Assembly: GCF_040954645.1 (NCBI RefSeq)
Contig: NC_092808.1
Span: 15,677,883 to 15,741,882, forward strand
Origin: Diabrotica undecimpunctata
Taxonomy: Eukaryota > Arthropoda > Insecta > Coleoptera > Chrysomelidae
Direction of reading: 5' to 3'
DNA: 64,000 nucleotides
This document shows, piece after piece, positions 22,170-33,960 of the stretch. A program made the position numbers and the translations under genes. Every line of letters starts with the position of its first letter. The stretch's first letter is position 1. Under the pieces are notes generated by a model. That model had not been told where the DNA came from. It was given only the letters and a program-made list of their open reading frames with translations, and ran no database searches.

Positions 22170-23430
22170 TTTGTCATAATTGTTTTTAAACTAATCTGAA
22201 TATTTGACAGATGAGTAAAGCCGACTGATTGAGATTGAGGTTAGTAAGATTTGTTTATGATTGCCTTCTTCTATAATACAATCGAGTTAAGGTCTGTAAC
22301 GAAAGAGTTCTCAAATCAAATGTAATAGTGATAAAATAATTAATGCAATAACAGTTTGTTCTTATTTAGCACTCATTTGATCGGACCTTCCTTAATTATA
22401 TGAATTTATTTTAGATTTTTTACTAACTTACTGACAGTTGTCAATAATTTACGATATTAGTAGGTTTAATCCATTAATCTTTCATATAATCTGTCCATTA
22501 TTCATTTTATTAATAATTTAAAAAATATAAATATTGTTTTTTTATAAGTCAGCTATAATATTATACTTATCATTACAAACGCAAACATAAAACGTTTACC
22601 CACGCCCATTTTACCCTCTTATATTTACTTTACAGTTTTACACTTTTCTTTCTATCGGTACAGATTACAGTTTATTTCTGGAAGTGCAGTGGAATTTTAA
22701 GATTCTTGTTGGAGTTTTCTTAAGGTTGTAGAATCATTAGCGGAGGGTAGAATATTTTACTTAAATAAAAAATTATACTCTGTAATAAATAATTTATTAA
22801 ACGAATAATTTTTTTTGGCGTCCCCTTGTCAATTATATTCACTTGAACTTCCACTTGAATTGCCACTTTTAAACCATCATTTCTGTTTCTGTTAGTAATA
22901 TCAAAACAACATATAAAATTTATATCCGACTACACTTATGTCCCATAATAATGGCGAAAACCGTTAAAATGAAAAAAAAAAACAAGTGGGTTGAACTCTG
23001 TGCAAAATCATGGCACAATGAATACAATTGTGTTCATTGTACCATGGTGCAAAATAGTTGTTCAGCTATTGGTAAGTTCAGGGAACAGTTTAAAGAGAAA
23101 ATTGCTGAATTGGTGGTTTGCGAAAATGTTATCGGTAACCAGTGATTGTAAAATAGGTAGGGGAAATGGGGGTAAGTTAACGAAGTAAGTAAGATGACGA
23201 ATATGCTAAAATAAAGCAGTGGAAGAGCTTGAAGCAATGTGGACCGTGTCAAAACATCTGTTTTAGCGCGTACTACCCACCTAATTGGTTTGACGCCGGA
23301 CGTAGATCATCAGTTTGGTCAAAAACAACAAAGAGTGTAACCACTGTTCCGCGTTATAATTTTAGTGAACGCAAAAATAACCTTTACTGGTGGCTAGGTA
23401 AGTGTTATTATTTTAGCTACCATTACAAGC
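22170..23430. other. Intergenic, no supported gene
   Basis: The PIG-U promoter should lie at the left end. Overlapping small frames at 22951-23260 in both orientations share no recognisable domain. Confidence 0.5.
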
Positions 23431-23439
23431 GTTTACAAA

Positions 23440-23830
23440 GGAAAACATGGAAAAAATAGCAAAGACCCAAAGAGCCATGCAAAGACAAATGCTGAACATC
23501 AGGCTGTCAGACAAGAAAAGAAATACTTAAATCCGCAACAAAACAAAAGTGACCGATATAACGCAGATAGAAAAACTTAAGTGGAAGTTCGCTGGACATA
23601 CCATAAGACAGAAAGACGACAGATGGAATACGATGAGTATACACTGGAGACCATATAGTTACAAACGAAAAAGAGGAAGGCCACAAATGAGATGGTCAGA
23701 TGACTTAAAGAAACACGGCGGCCCGAAGAGGATACAAACTGCCTACAATAGAGAGACGTGGAAAAAGGAAGAGGAGGTCTATGTCCAAAATTGGACAGCA
23801 AGGGCTGTATAGATACATAGACCATTACAA
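23440..23830 (+). pseudogene. RTE-type LINE 3' end, subfamily 1
   Basis: The frame reads AKTQRAMQRQMLNIRLSDKK, then VTDITQIEKLKWKFAGHTIR, KRGRPQMRWSDDLKKHGG and WKKEEEVYVQNWTARA with a stop, which is the complete C-terminal block of an RTE polyprotein. A second copy of the same subfamily lies inverted at 39868-40110. A (TAGA)-like tail follows the stop. Confidence 0.85.
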
Positions 23831-24479
23831 GCAATTCATGCATGTTTAAACTGTGATTTAGGAAACGGATTAACAAAACAGTTTATTTACCTTTGTTATC
23901 ACCAACGTTTTTGTCTGAAATAGCTTAGGAGGGTTGGCGATAAACAAAGTAGATAAGGTGACGAATTTTTCAACTTACCCACGACCCTTTATACTGATAC
24001 ATATTTTATAATTTTTGTGGAGATTTTAGCTTACAAAAATGGGCAGAATAGATATATGTACGCAAAACAAATCCACAATATTGGACAAAAGAAAATATGA
24101 ATAAAGCATTTAGAGATGTTGGAGATAGTCATAAAAGTGTGAATTAGACAGGCAAAAAGATAACATACCAGAATCAACTTAACGAAGATATTTACAGAAG
24201 TATCCCGATGAGGTAACTCACAAAACAGTCAGACTCTATTTAAAATTTCAATATAAATAAATATTGTTATGCTAGCCGCCACCTGGTCAACTATGAAAAG
24301 AATGGACAAGCAGGTAGATGATTCCTTCTAGTAAAACCGATGGAGCCCTAGCTAACGGAACATTTATATCAATACAGAAATAATTTAGATTTAGGGCAGT
24401 CGGTGTTGTAAATTCGTTATTATAAGTCTAACATAAATTGTTGAATAATAAATTAATATTGCATTCTTAGTAAAAATAC
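23831..24479. other. Intergenic, nothing recognised
   Basis: No frame or repeat structure of note. Confidence 0.5.
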
Positions 24480-24860
24480 GTTTTCTGATGAACAGCTAGA
24501 AGAAATGCGACAATATATTATTGATGTTGATAAACTTGCATTTGGTCTTACCAAAGAGCAGTTTAGTAGAATAATTTTTGACTACACACAGACATGTGAA
24601 ATCCCTAAGAGATCCAATAAAACCAAAAAAGAAAGCAGGTCGATATTTTGTTGGGTGGTTTATGAACACAATACAAATTATCACTAAGAACGCCTGAGTA
24701 AACGTCCATTGCAAGACATATGGCCTTCGATCGGCAAAATGTTTCTCAGTTCTTTAATGTATTCAAAGACATTGCTTTAATGTATGCAGACAGGTGGCTA
24801 CATCTCTTCATCAGAATTGCTTTCCATTTCAGACGATTTAAGTGTACCAATATGTTTTTT
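24480..24860 (+). pseudogene. Pogo/Tigger-like transposase, DNA-binding part
   Basis: The translation EEMRQYIIDVDKLAFGLTKE followed by DYTQTCEIPKRSNKTKKESR is the start of the CENP-B-type helix-turn-helix of pogo/jerky transposases. With frameshifts it continues as SLRTPE, then RQNVSQFFNVFKDI, the SLRxPExTS and vxxFxxxL blocks. The DDE catalytic core is absent. Confidence 0.7.
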
Positions 24861-25180
24861 GCATGAAATAACTTCTTTCTTAAAGTCAGGATCTGGGACG
24901 CTATCATCTGAATCCACAGAAAACTCATCTCTAATGTGATTTATACTGACATTTGAAGTTAAAGAGGAAGTTGAAACATTAGATGATTGGCGTAATGTTG
25001 GGGTGTACCGTTTTGAATGAATCGGTAAAATGTCTTCTGCCAGAATTCTCATCAAAATCGGAATCGATGGCCTTGACATCAAGCATCCCAAAATCATCTT
25101 CACCACGTTCAATTGATGTCCCTCAGTTCTTGTTCTGTAAGACGTTTTTTAGATTGTCGTTCCATGACATAGTCTCTAAA
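24798..25180 (-). pseudogene. Acidic N-terminal fragment, possibly piggyBac-like
   Basis: A minus-strand frame contains FSVDSDDSVPDPDFKKEV, and an upstream frame begins MERQSKKRLTEQEL. Short acidic leaders of this kind precede transposase domains in many insect elements. No catalytic domain follows, so the assignment is weak. Confidence 0.3.
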
Positions 25181-25700
25181 GGGAAAGAAATAGTTTGTTA
25201 CTGCTTTGCACTGAATAATAAGAGACACTGTTAATATATATTTCAAAAACCAATGAGTTAGTCAGTTAGTTAGTAAATAATATTCCTAGATTCATCATGA
25301 AATATTATCCCAGCCAAAACACTATTTTCAAAGTGAATTGCGGATTCATATTTTTTATGTACTCTGAATATGCATTTCGTTAAAAAATATTTCAAAAAGA
25401 TCACGAAAATGACAAAAAAAAACTAAAAACTGCTACTAAAAAGTACTATTGTACATATTTTGTATATAATCCGAGTCAACAAACAACTTTTTTATTAATA
25501 AAATTGTTTTAATAAGTTGCCAAAATTGTGTATTTACCCTCAAATAAATTTAAATGGTCAGTAAGAAGCACTAGACGTAATAAAATATTGTTCGTTCGAA
25601 AAATTTTTAAGTTTGTCAAAAGTACTAACTCACAAGTTGACACTGGGACGATTACCACCCACCCACACCGTAAGTATACTCGGTTCCAGAGATATGTAAA

Positions 25701-25705
<5 letters not shown>

Positions 25706-25782
<77 letters not shown>
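25706..25782. repeat. (TA)n microsatellite
   Basis: About 75 bp of TA. The long frames read through it in both directions are artefacts of the repeat. Confidence 0.97.
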
Positions 25783-25788
<6 letters not shown>

Positions 25789-26630
25789 CAATATTCTAAA
25801 AACCAGATCTGTGCATATACACCCGTTTGATAGATGGCGCCGGTATTCCCTATAACTAAACGTTTTCAAGATATTAGAAGTGGGAAACTATTTCCCAGAA
25901 CGACTTACAGGGTTATTAAAAATGATATTTTGCCTTTCTACATGTTAATAAATACTGCTTTATTTCTTTCATATCTAAATGTCTATGGATAAAATTTGGA
26001 TTTAAAACACATTTGGATTTAAAATTTCTAATAAACATTTTTGTTTAAAATTATCTCATCTACAATTTTTATTTGAAATATTTTTTTCTACAGCGTACAG
26101 ATTCTTGGTAAAGGGATTTTTTTTGCCTACCCCAGCCCCACCACCGATGTGGGATTTTAGGGGAAGCCGGGGATAGGAGGGGTAAACTTATTTGCATATT
26201 TTTAGGTCTCTTAAAATTGATATTGTCAGTAAAATTCAGCTTGTGCGTATGCTTTTTAGAGGTCGACTCTTTGACGACTGGGCTATTATGCAGTATATTT
26301 TTATTCCTAATATTGCATGTGACTATAAAAAGTCATGACATATATGTAATTATTATATCCTGCATGAGTTAATTAATGTTCATAAACTAAAATTTCTAAC
26401 GTTCACACATTTTCGCATAATCGTTGCAGTGTATTAAATACTAATATAAAATTTACTAATATAAAAAACTCGGTGTTAGAATACTTAGATATTGCAAGAA
26501 GCGGGAAGATTCTGTAAAAAAATGAAAAAATAACGAAAAATACAAATTATCCTCACTAAACAAGGTTTGTTTGGAAAGTGAAACTGACAGATGTCAATAA
26601 AATCTACATCATCACTCCGGCAGTCCATTG
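25783..26630. other. Intergenic, nothing recognised
   Basis: Contains a short GC-rich patch at about 26130-26180 (a CCCC-rich half and a GGGG-rich half) in otherwise AT-rich DNA. No gene. Confidence 0.5.
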
Positions 26631-26798
26631 CGTTGATTTAATCTCAAGAATTATGGTTGTAAATCCCGAAACAGTGGCTGCTCTTGTTAGTTGCTTTGAG
26701 AAGGAAGAAATGAGCGATATGTTGCTCAAAAGTATAAAATATGCAATAGTACTGTGCCCCGTATTTTTACACATTTCTTGACAACCGGAGCTTACACT

Positions 26799-27693
26799 GC
26801 TCCGGTATACAAAGAATGCAGAGTAGATTATAGATATACTAAATTATTATACAAAATATACATGCAGGCAACAACCACTGTCAGATTACATACTAAAGTA
26901 ATCGCATAAAAATACAACGGGGGGTTAGACAAGGAGACCCAATGTCACCTAAACTTTTTAATACGGTGCTAGAACATGCTTTTAAGAATTTGGATTGGAT
27001 GACAAAGGATGGATTTAAATATAAATATCTCGAAAACAAAAATCATGACCAATTTGGTACCCAACCAGAACATCAGTATTGGTGGGAAAGAAATAGAACT
27101 CGTAGATAGATATAAATACCTGGGACATGAAATTATGATTGGCAGGGATAACCAGACTCATGAACTGAAGAGAAGAATCGGTCTTGGGTGGGAAGCATTT
27201 GGAAAACTGAGAGAAACTTTTAAAAGTGAGCTGCCCACATGCCTAAAGAGAAAGGTATTTGATCAGTGCGTCCTCCCAGTCTTGACGTACGGAGCAGAAA
27301 CACTTACCTTAACAAAAGCAGCAGCTACCAAACTGAGAGTCACGCAGAGAAGAATGGAGCGGTCCATGTTAGGAATAACTCTGCGAGACAGAATAACCAA
27401 CGAAGACATCGGGAGAAGAACTGGAGTGACTGACATCATCGAGAAGATAGCCAGACTAAAATGGAGATGGGCAGGACACATAGCCAGAATGACAGATGGG
27501 CGATGGACAAAGAGGTTATTGGAATGGAGGACAAGGGAAGACAAGAGAGACGTCGGTCGACCACCTACAAGATGGACTGACGATTTAAGAAGACTCAATA
27601 AAAACTGGATGAGAGCGGCGCAAGATAGACGGGGTTGGAAACATGAGGAAGAGGCCTATGTTCAGCAGTGGACTCTTGAGGCTGGATGATGAT
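26799..27693 (+). pseudogene. RTE-type LINE, 5'-truncated, inserted in Tc1
   Basis: RT motifs begin with RGVRQGDPMSPKLFNTVLE, then a short deletion removes the catalytic FADD region. An intact 226-codon frame follows from 27009: YKYLGHEIMIGRDNQTHEL, LPVLTYGAETLTLTKAAATK, LKWRWAGHIARMTDGRWTKR and RPPTRWTDDLRRLNKNWMRA. The 12-bp repeat GGAGCTTACACT flanks it (26787-26798 and 27694-27705), a target duplication. The element is 5'-truncated, as usual for LINEs, and ends in a GATGATGAT tail. Confidence 0.92.
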
Positions 27694-28079
27694 GGAGCTT
27701 ACACTAGACGACCTGGAACCGGCCCTCAACGAAGAACTAGTGCTAGTGCCCGTGATAATCGCTTCATCCTCTTACAAAGTCTACGAGATCGTCGTACCAC
27801 GGCTGTACAAATCCGAAATCAACTTTAGTACGCCCGGAATACTAACGTAAGTGAACGAACAATTAGATGAAGGCTTGGGGAAGCAAATTTAAGAAGTCGC
27901 AGACCCGCAACAGGCCTACACTTTACAGGCACCATCGACTTCAATTTGCCAGAAACCATGCTTATTTTACTGTAAGGCACGTTTTATTTACTGATGGGTC
28001 CAGGTTTACCTTGTGGTCTTCAGATGGCCGTGAAAGAGTAGAGCGAAGACCACATAAGCTTTTTGCAGAATATACCTTA

Positions 28080-28601
28080 AAGGTCGATTCAAACACATCA
28101 GTCACGTCTCGTCACAGTCCCGGCGCCGAACCGAATAATCCGTCATACAAAATATTCTTTATTAGAAATATGCCGCCGGCATTCACATTCATCAGTTGAC
28201 AGTTTCCCAGCAGTCAGGTTTCGACACGTCTATCGCCCGGCCGATTTTATAATCTCAGCGACGAATTTTTTGGTTTTGCCGGGAACATGACGGGCGGTAC
28301 AAGTGAACAAAATAAAATTATTAACGAACAATTAATAGAATGTGTGAGAAAATATAATGTTTTATATGATTTTCGCATGCAAAATACATGGACGTTAATT
28401 TTAAAAATAATATTTGGCAGGAAATAATAATAATATTTGCTAATCCTTCATCCCATAAACTTTTAATCTTTTCAACAGATTGGTCGTCGAAGACTGATGC
28501 ATTTCGGGTGTGTGCGAATAGACGAACGAATAGTTCTGTGACCAGACGGGACCGGTTCGGCGCCGGGACTGTGACGGGACTGATGTGTTTGAATCGACCT
28601 T
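28080..28601. mobile_element. 522-bp TIR element inserted in Tc1, with MADF-like fragment
   Basis: Inverted repeats of about 50 bp (28080-28133 and 28553-28601) start AAGGTCGATTCAAACACATC and differ mainly by a 4-bp indel. TA lies outside both ends (28078-28079, 28602-28603); a TTA/TAA target as used by PIF/Harbinger is also conceivable. Inside, an ATG at about 28287 opens MTGGTSEQNKIINEQLIECV then RKYNVLYDF, which resembles the start of a MADF DNA-binding domain, a domain found in the second protein of PIF/Harbinger elements. The rest of that protein is missing. Confidence 0.8.
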
Positions 28602-29339
28602 TAGTCCTATTGTAGGCTATCAAGGGGGCTCAATTAAGGTGTGGGCTGGAATTTCTCTAGAGGCACGTACAGAATTGTACATCGTTCCGACAGGCTCTAT
28701 AACAGCTGCCAGACACATTGATGATATTCTCCAAGAATTTGTTGTCCCTTTTGCTGGTTTTGTTGAAAATGACTTTGTTCTGATGCATGATAATGCCAAG
28801 CCATAGTTTTTAAATGAAGTAAACATTTCTGTAATGGAGCTGTAATAAACATGTTTGGGACATGCTTGGGCGAAAGATACGAAGTCGTGGAGTCCTCCTG
28901 TTGGAGGAATGGGAACTTATTCCTCAACAGTACATATCTCATTTGATTTTAGGCATGCGAAGGAAAATTCAAGCAATAATTCGAGCACGTGGAGGAAATA
29001 TTCATTATTAAAATCAGTTTGTCCGGACACATGAAGTTTTAATTAATTTAGCCTCATTTTATTACATTTACTTACGTTTTTTTTTTTTAACTTTTAAATT
29101 GTTATCTACTGAAACCGTTTTTTGTTCAAAAGTAAAAATTTTGTTAGAAATTATTTAAAACAGTTTGTTTCGTTTGTGTTTACATTATTTTAATAATAAA
29201 AATTTAAAGAGAATTAAAATTTAAAATTTTTATTTTAAAAATGCAAGAGCTCGGTTTTTCATACCGGTGAGTGTATATTGGAAAATCAGAAAAAAAACTA
29301 TTTCCTAATTTACTATTTACCAATTTACGTTTTATCCCA

Positions 29340-29870
29340 AAATGATTTAAAAAACGATATTACTGGTATTCGCAAAATGATAGCAATCTACACAGATGCT
29401 TCCATGGGCGCTATAGCTATTGAATATACTGCGACTTCAAAAAAAGCAATATGTATCATTATTTTAAAAGTATGTATACATCGCAAATTCTTTGGTTCAA
29501 GCTATCCAAAACCCTTTCCATAATTTAGTTCCACTGGTAATGTCGATTACTATGATCTCCACAACTCATTTCTTCTAATATTATGACTGAAAACGTACAT
29601 ATTCATAAAGACTTACAGTCGTTTTTTAAATATTCTACAAAAGGGTTTTGGTAAAATCACTGGCGCCAAATTCCCTTCAAGCTTAGTGATATCCATCCCA
29701 TCGTTAAAAAGTTTGAGTTTATCTCCACGGCACGAAAAAACAAAATTTTGATTCGTTGACTCAGAATACATCATGCCGGACTAACTGATAAATATCTAAT
29801 GACTTCACAGGATTCACCTTGATGTAAAAACTGTGGTGACATTATATACAAGACGTGTAAATTACCATAA
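29340..29870 (+). pseudogene. LINE RNase H and C-terminal fragment
   Basis: The motif MIAIYTDASMGAIAIEYTA resembles the first RNase H catalytic block of I/Jockey-type LINEs. After frameshifts, LRIHHAGLTDKYLMTSQDSP and CKNCGD resemble the LRIGHTxLTHxYLM and CxxC blocks that follow it. Heavily decayed; the clade is not determined. Confidence 0.45.
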
Positions 29871-30239
29871 AAAAATGATGCCAGTTGAGACAGTAAAATT
29901 TTCTATGATATCGAAAAGCATTAGATATTAAAAAAACAAAAAGCAAGAACTCTCCCTTTCCCGACGCTCCTGGGTGATGCAACGCGACGCCGCCGTCGCT
30001 AAGGCCTGGACTGCTCTCATCCAAGAACATGAAATTACTTTTTCAGTCTGATGCTGCGAGTGAACCTGACATCTAGGCCGTCATATATTCTCGAGATTCG
30101 GTTATGAATTTTTACCCGAATTTAGATTTGTCGCAAGAATCAGTCAGTGATATTTAAGTCCTTAAATAAAACTACTTCATGTAATGTAATAAAAGAAATA
30201 GTTTATTGTTGTGATATACGAGTAAAAGGTTATGAAAAA

Positions 30240-30294
30240 ATGAAGAATTGCTCTTGGTGCCTTTTGGTTATCGTTCTCTTGGCGGTTTTTGAAG
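30240..30294 (+). CDS. Signal-peptide exon, probable first coding exon of the WAP/CCP gene
   Basis: ATG at 30240 starts MKNCSWCLLVIVLLAVFE, a textbook short signal peptide, and runs into the donor GAAG|GTAATA at 30295 in phase 1. The exon at 56992 begins in the complementary phase, and joining restores a Val codon and continues with TSFRVRRNASVVS. No competing in-phase acceptor after a secreted-protein exon was found nearer. A three-codon upstream frame (ATG AAA AAA TGA) ends by overlapping this ATG. The resulting first intron would be 26.7 kb. The link is inference from phase and signal-peptide logic only. Confidence 0.5.
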
Positions 30295-30849
30295 GTAATA
30301 AGAAACTATCTACACTCAAAGTACAAATCGTTATACAAAGGCAATAATTACTTTAAACATAGTAATAACAAATTTTTTGTTTCAATGTAAATAGGCAAAA
30401 TCTTTCAATTTATTAATTATTTATTTATTTATCTAGCTCAACGGTTCTTGGGGGCCTAGGATTTAAGAGTTACAATCCTAAATCATACAATACTAACTAC
30501 ATAATCCTCAAAAGTACTAATTATTTTGTTCTATATTTATGCCATATTCTGTTTAGAGCTTTTTTTACGTTTCTTTATTATTTATTTCCATCTTCATGTG
30601 TTATGTACATCTTTATTTCAATCTTCTATGCATTTTTATAATTTTTCTTTATGGATCATTAGGCGAGAATGGCAGACGAAAAATGGGTCAGTCAGTTCCT
30701 ATTAAAAGGAGAAGTCCAGAAGTGAGAATAACCACGAAAAAGAGACTGGAAGCGAGTAAGGAAAACATACGAAACATGTGGATAAGAAATTGGGAAATAG
30801 AGATAAGAGAGGGAAGACTTCTTGAATTTTAATATAACTTGTCGGGGTC

Positions 30850-31140
30850 ACTCTTATCTTGTTTTCTGCTCTGGTTTTCTTTCTACTAACAATTTTATCA
30901 TTCCATGACTGTTATAAATAGTTTTGGCGACAAAGTATCTCCCTGCCTCACCCCTCTGCCAATTTTTATCTTCTCAGTCATGCAATGAAGATTTACAGTT
31001 GTTGCATTTTCGAATACATTACGAATAATATTCGCATATCTGGGGTCTACTCTGCATTCAGATATTGCTTTTAAGATAGCGACTGTTTTTACTGTGTCAA
31101 ATGCTTAGCACCCCAGATGTTGTCTTCTATCTTTTCAAAA
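30850..31140 (-). pseudogene. RTE-type reverse transcriptase fragment
   Basis: The minus strand gives MTEKIKIGRGVRQGDTLSPK then LFITVME, RT motif B of RTE elements, in the midst of decayed sequence. Confidence 0.55.
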
Positions 31141-31169
31141 ATATCAAATTGCTTCTTGTATTGATATAT

Positions 31170-33095
31170 CGACTGGTCCAACGAAGACTGTAGTAACTCA
31201 TTTTTTATGTAATTGAGATAATTATAAAAATGTATTTACACTGTTACCAAAATTCATTAATCTATTAAATGGATGTTTTTATAGCATTAAGTGATACTTT
31301 TAATAATGATCTTACAAGGGTAAAACAGATTTAAGACAGAAATGGTCATAAGTGACTTTTGAATGAGTTACTATAGTTTTCGATGGAGATATTTTTAAAG
31401 TAATAAATACCAGAATTATTTGTTTCTTAACTTTATTTATATAAAATGCTACATTTTGAAGAAGCTACTGATATAATTTGCAGTTTTATATTTTAATTCA
31501 ATTTTCCTCATCCGACTCTTCTTCGCTCTCAACTGAATCAACTTCGAGCTCGACTTTAGGAGGTACATAACTCTTTGAATTAAGATTTTTATAAAATCCA
31601 TGGTACATTGTGGGTATTTTGCCGGTATTACACAGGCACAGTAATCCTTTTAGCTTTTTTTCTTCAATTGGTAATGGTGCATCATACAGTTTCGGTGGAA
31701 ATTTGATAGTAGTGGAAGGCCGTCCTCTGCATTTTCGATTTAATTTTATGTCACAACCTCTAAAACCATCATCGAATTCGTATTTAAACATTATAGAATT
31801 TTGGTGTTCATGCGAAAATTTTATTAGCTGTAGTGATCCAAGTTTCTGAAACGTTAAGGGTTTCCAAAAACATAGTTTTGCAAACACGTTGTTTTTCATT
31901 GCGAATGTAGCAGTAATATTCTCGAGAGTAATTTCTTCGAGACCGTTGTTCTGCAGTAATAGTTACTTGTTTTTTGGCAACCTGTCTCACATGACGAGCA
32001 ATAAAATCACACTTTCTCGTATGATCTTTTAACTTCCAAAATTCATTGAAAAAAAGGTCTCTATCTTCTTTAGCTATTTTGGTAGCACATTTTAGTCTAC
32101 ATGTGTATGCGCATGGTGCACCCATCTGTCTTCCTTTAATTTGAATACCTTTTCGATTTTCATGTTCAAGTCCCAGGTTTAGACTTGTTTTAGATTTTTT
32201 ATCCGCCCACTTACTAACGTCTCTAATTCTTTTCCTACTTACTCTCTCTATATTGCCTCTGCTTCTTCTCTTTCTATTTGTGGTTGCTTCAGTTATATTC
32301 TTATTAGGTTCAATTATTACTTCAGGGATGTTTTTGTCTTCTGTCGGAATGTAATCTGGGTCAGTATCAGAGTCTGCATGAAATGGTTTCTCATCGCTTT
32401 CCTTATCAATTATTTCATTTTCATTCCTATTGGCTTCATTCTCTTCTAAGCTTACTAAAATTAAACAAAAATGAGGTAAATGCCTACGTAATATTTTTTC
32501 ATGCGGAATTTAAACCAACCTGTAGAACATTCAGGATTAATATCAGTCTCGTGGTCACCAGGATCCTCATTCGCCTTTTTGTATTTGCTTTCTTCTACAA
32601 TACTTTCAGCAATATGTTTACCTTAAAAAATAAGTAGGTTTTTACTTTGCTGTTATTATTTTAAATAAAGTTTATTATAAATTTACCTTCAAAAGAACGA
32701 TAAGAAATATCCGTTTCAGTGTTTTTATACGCTTTCTCAGCTAATTCCAATATTAACTCACTTCTGGAACACATTATGGCAATTATAACAAAACTAAACT
32801 TTTGAACATAACCTTAAACTAACGCAGAATACCGTAGTAACTCATGTTACGATAGCTATGCTATCGCCTCAGATAACAACGAAGACTATTGTAACTCAAG
32901 ATACGATGATTTTCTACGGTTGTTTTTCATAAATCGGAGATACTATAAAACTCTTACACGTAATATTGGTTGCATAACTACGTTTACTGAGATACGATTC
33001 TTTCCTGGGGAAGATATCATTATGTTTTATTGTTTTGCGCTCGTAACTCAAAAAGTGGAAAATTTGAGTTACTACAGTCTTCGTTGGACCAGTCG
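31170..33095. mobile_element. TIR DNA transposon of unknown superfamily, internally deleted
   Basis: Perfect 31-bp terminal inverted repeats (31170-31200 and 33065-33095) begin CGACTGGTCCAACGAAGACT. ATAT flanks both sides (31166-31169 and 33096-33099) and may be the target duplication. A subterminal variant of the repeat (AACGAAGACT then TTGTAACTCA) occurs inside at about 32878. The element carries a minus-strand spliced gene (31498-32774). The TIR sequence does not resemble any superfamily I can name. Confidence 0.88.
31498..32774 (-). pseudogene. Spliced transposon gene lacking its core
   Basis: The exons on the minus strand are 32774-32687, 32621-32520 and from 32454, with donors GTAAAT and GTTGGT, acceptors TTTAAG and TTTTAG, and compatible phases. 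The protein starts MCSRSELILELAEKAYK and has an acidic DSDTDPDYIPTED leader and a basic NRKRRSRGNIERVSRKR stretch. A Cys-containing block follows (GAPCAYTCRLKC to QRVCKTMFLETL). It then shifts frame near 31880 into a C-terminal block, LQLIKFSHEHQNSIMFKY, DAPLPIEEKKLKGLLCL and TMYHGFYKNL. In related insect repeat proteins a several-hundred-residue region separates these blocks, so the presumed catalytic part has been deleted here. Function is unassigned. Confidence 0.7.
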
Positions 33096-33289
33096 ATATG
33101 TATACAATCTTTTATTTGCAAGTTAGATCAGGGCGGATTTGAGAAAAACGATTTCATTTGGATGTGAGAAGTAACATTCTGATTTTTGCAGAAAAAGCAA
33201 ATTGCAAATTTTGTTAGTCGGTTTCTTATTAATATCTTATATGTTACTTCTAAAAAAAGCAATTCCTTAATAATTTAGCATAGGCTTTT

Positions 33290-33650
33290 ATCTCCCCTTT
33301 TGTGGATCAGATATATGGATGCATTTTTACAACCTTGTGACAATTTCTCATTTTTTAAAATTCGTTTTATTAGGTTAGTAATTCGTTTAAGCAATAGCTG
33401 TCCACCTTCCTTGAATATTTCTGCTGTTATACCGTTTTCTCCTGGACTCTTTTTATTCTTTGGCTGCTTTATTATTTCCTTTATCTCCTGATCTGATGGT
33501 TAGTTTATTTCGGCCTCAATATTGGTTTTCTTTGGTCCGGATTGTGATTGTATTTCACTGATATTTACCTCTGAGTTTTGCAGTTCCTCAAACTATTCTG
33601 CACACCTCTTTAGTTTTCCTGGTAAGTCACCTATTCGCGTGCATTCTTTA
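33290..33650 (-). pseudogene. RTE-type LINE fragment, N-terminal RT region
   Basis: The minus strand encodes IIKQPKNKKSPGENGITAEI then FKEGGQLLLKRI and WSSxxSLIHK-like remains, corresponding to the KNGKAPGxDxIxAEL block that begins RTE reverse transcriptases. Confidence 0.7.
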
Positions 33651-33689
33651 TTTATGCAGAAGTATTCGATTCCGAGACTCGTAGCTTTA

Positions 33690-33960
33690 AAAATTAAAAA
33701 TGTTTATGGTGGTTAAAAAGGCATTGAAGTAGATTTGAATGAACTGAGTTACAAGTTTCGAAAAGAAAAGCGCAAAAATTTTTTTTTAACCATGACTGAA
33801 TTTACAGCTGTTCGGCATAGCTTTAGGAATTGTTATAAACGTCAGCGATGGCTTGGTAATGAATTAGACCCAAATGAGTGAGCCTGGGGAATGAAAAAAA
33901 AAACAGCTCTAGAGCCAATCAAACTACCGATATGCTCTTGCTTGAAGGTTTATTGAAAAA
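33690..33960 (+). pseudogene. Fragment of the SGCDTT-type repeat protein, distal part
   Basis: The translation TEFTAVRHSFRNCYKRQRWL then GNELDPNE, a stop, and AW matches the R-x-H-S-F-R, Q-x-W-L-G-N-x-L-x-P-x-x-W-G-W region of a protein family spread as repeats in arthropods. The upstream half of that family is present at 38990-39850 on the other strand. Stops are present. Confidence 0.5.

Larger units (their letters stand above)
26640..29020 (+). mobile_element. Tc1-like transposon, split by two later insertions
   Basis: Three pieces make one transposase. Piece 1 (to 26798) reads EGRNERYVAQKYKICNSTV then FLTTGAYT. Piece 2 (27706-28079) starts RRPGTGPQRRTS and continues ARDNRFILLQSLRDRRTTA, NVSERTIRRRL and a degraded LFTDGSRFTLWSSDGRERV. 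Piece 3 (28604-29010) reads GYQGGSIKVWAGISLEARTE, LMHDNAKP and RSRGVLLLEEWELIPQQY. These match the paired HTH, DESRF-like, D-N-A-x-x-H and C-terminal blocks of Tc1. An RTE LINE (26799-27693) and a TIR element (28080-28601) interrupt it. Stops are present outside the insertions too. Confidence 0.85.

Noticed and set aside
22951..23260. Several overlapping 60-75 codon frames
   Set aside because: Three frames on two strands compete, none has recognisable content and no splice structure supports one.
25528..25869. Open frames on both strands full of YIYIYI
   Set aside because: Produced by the (TA)n microsatellite.
29842..30030. 62-codon minus-strand frame in a GC-richer patch near 29940-30040
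   Set aside because: The patch is unlike its surroundings, but neither strand gives a recognisable protein.
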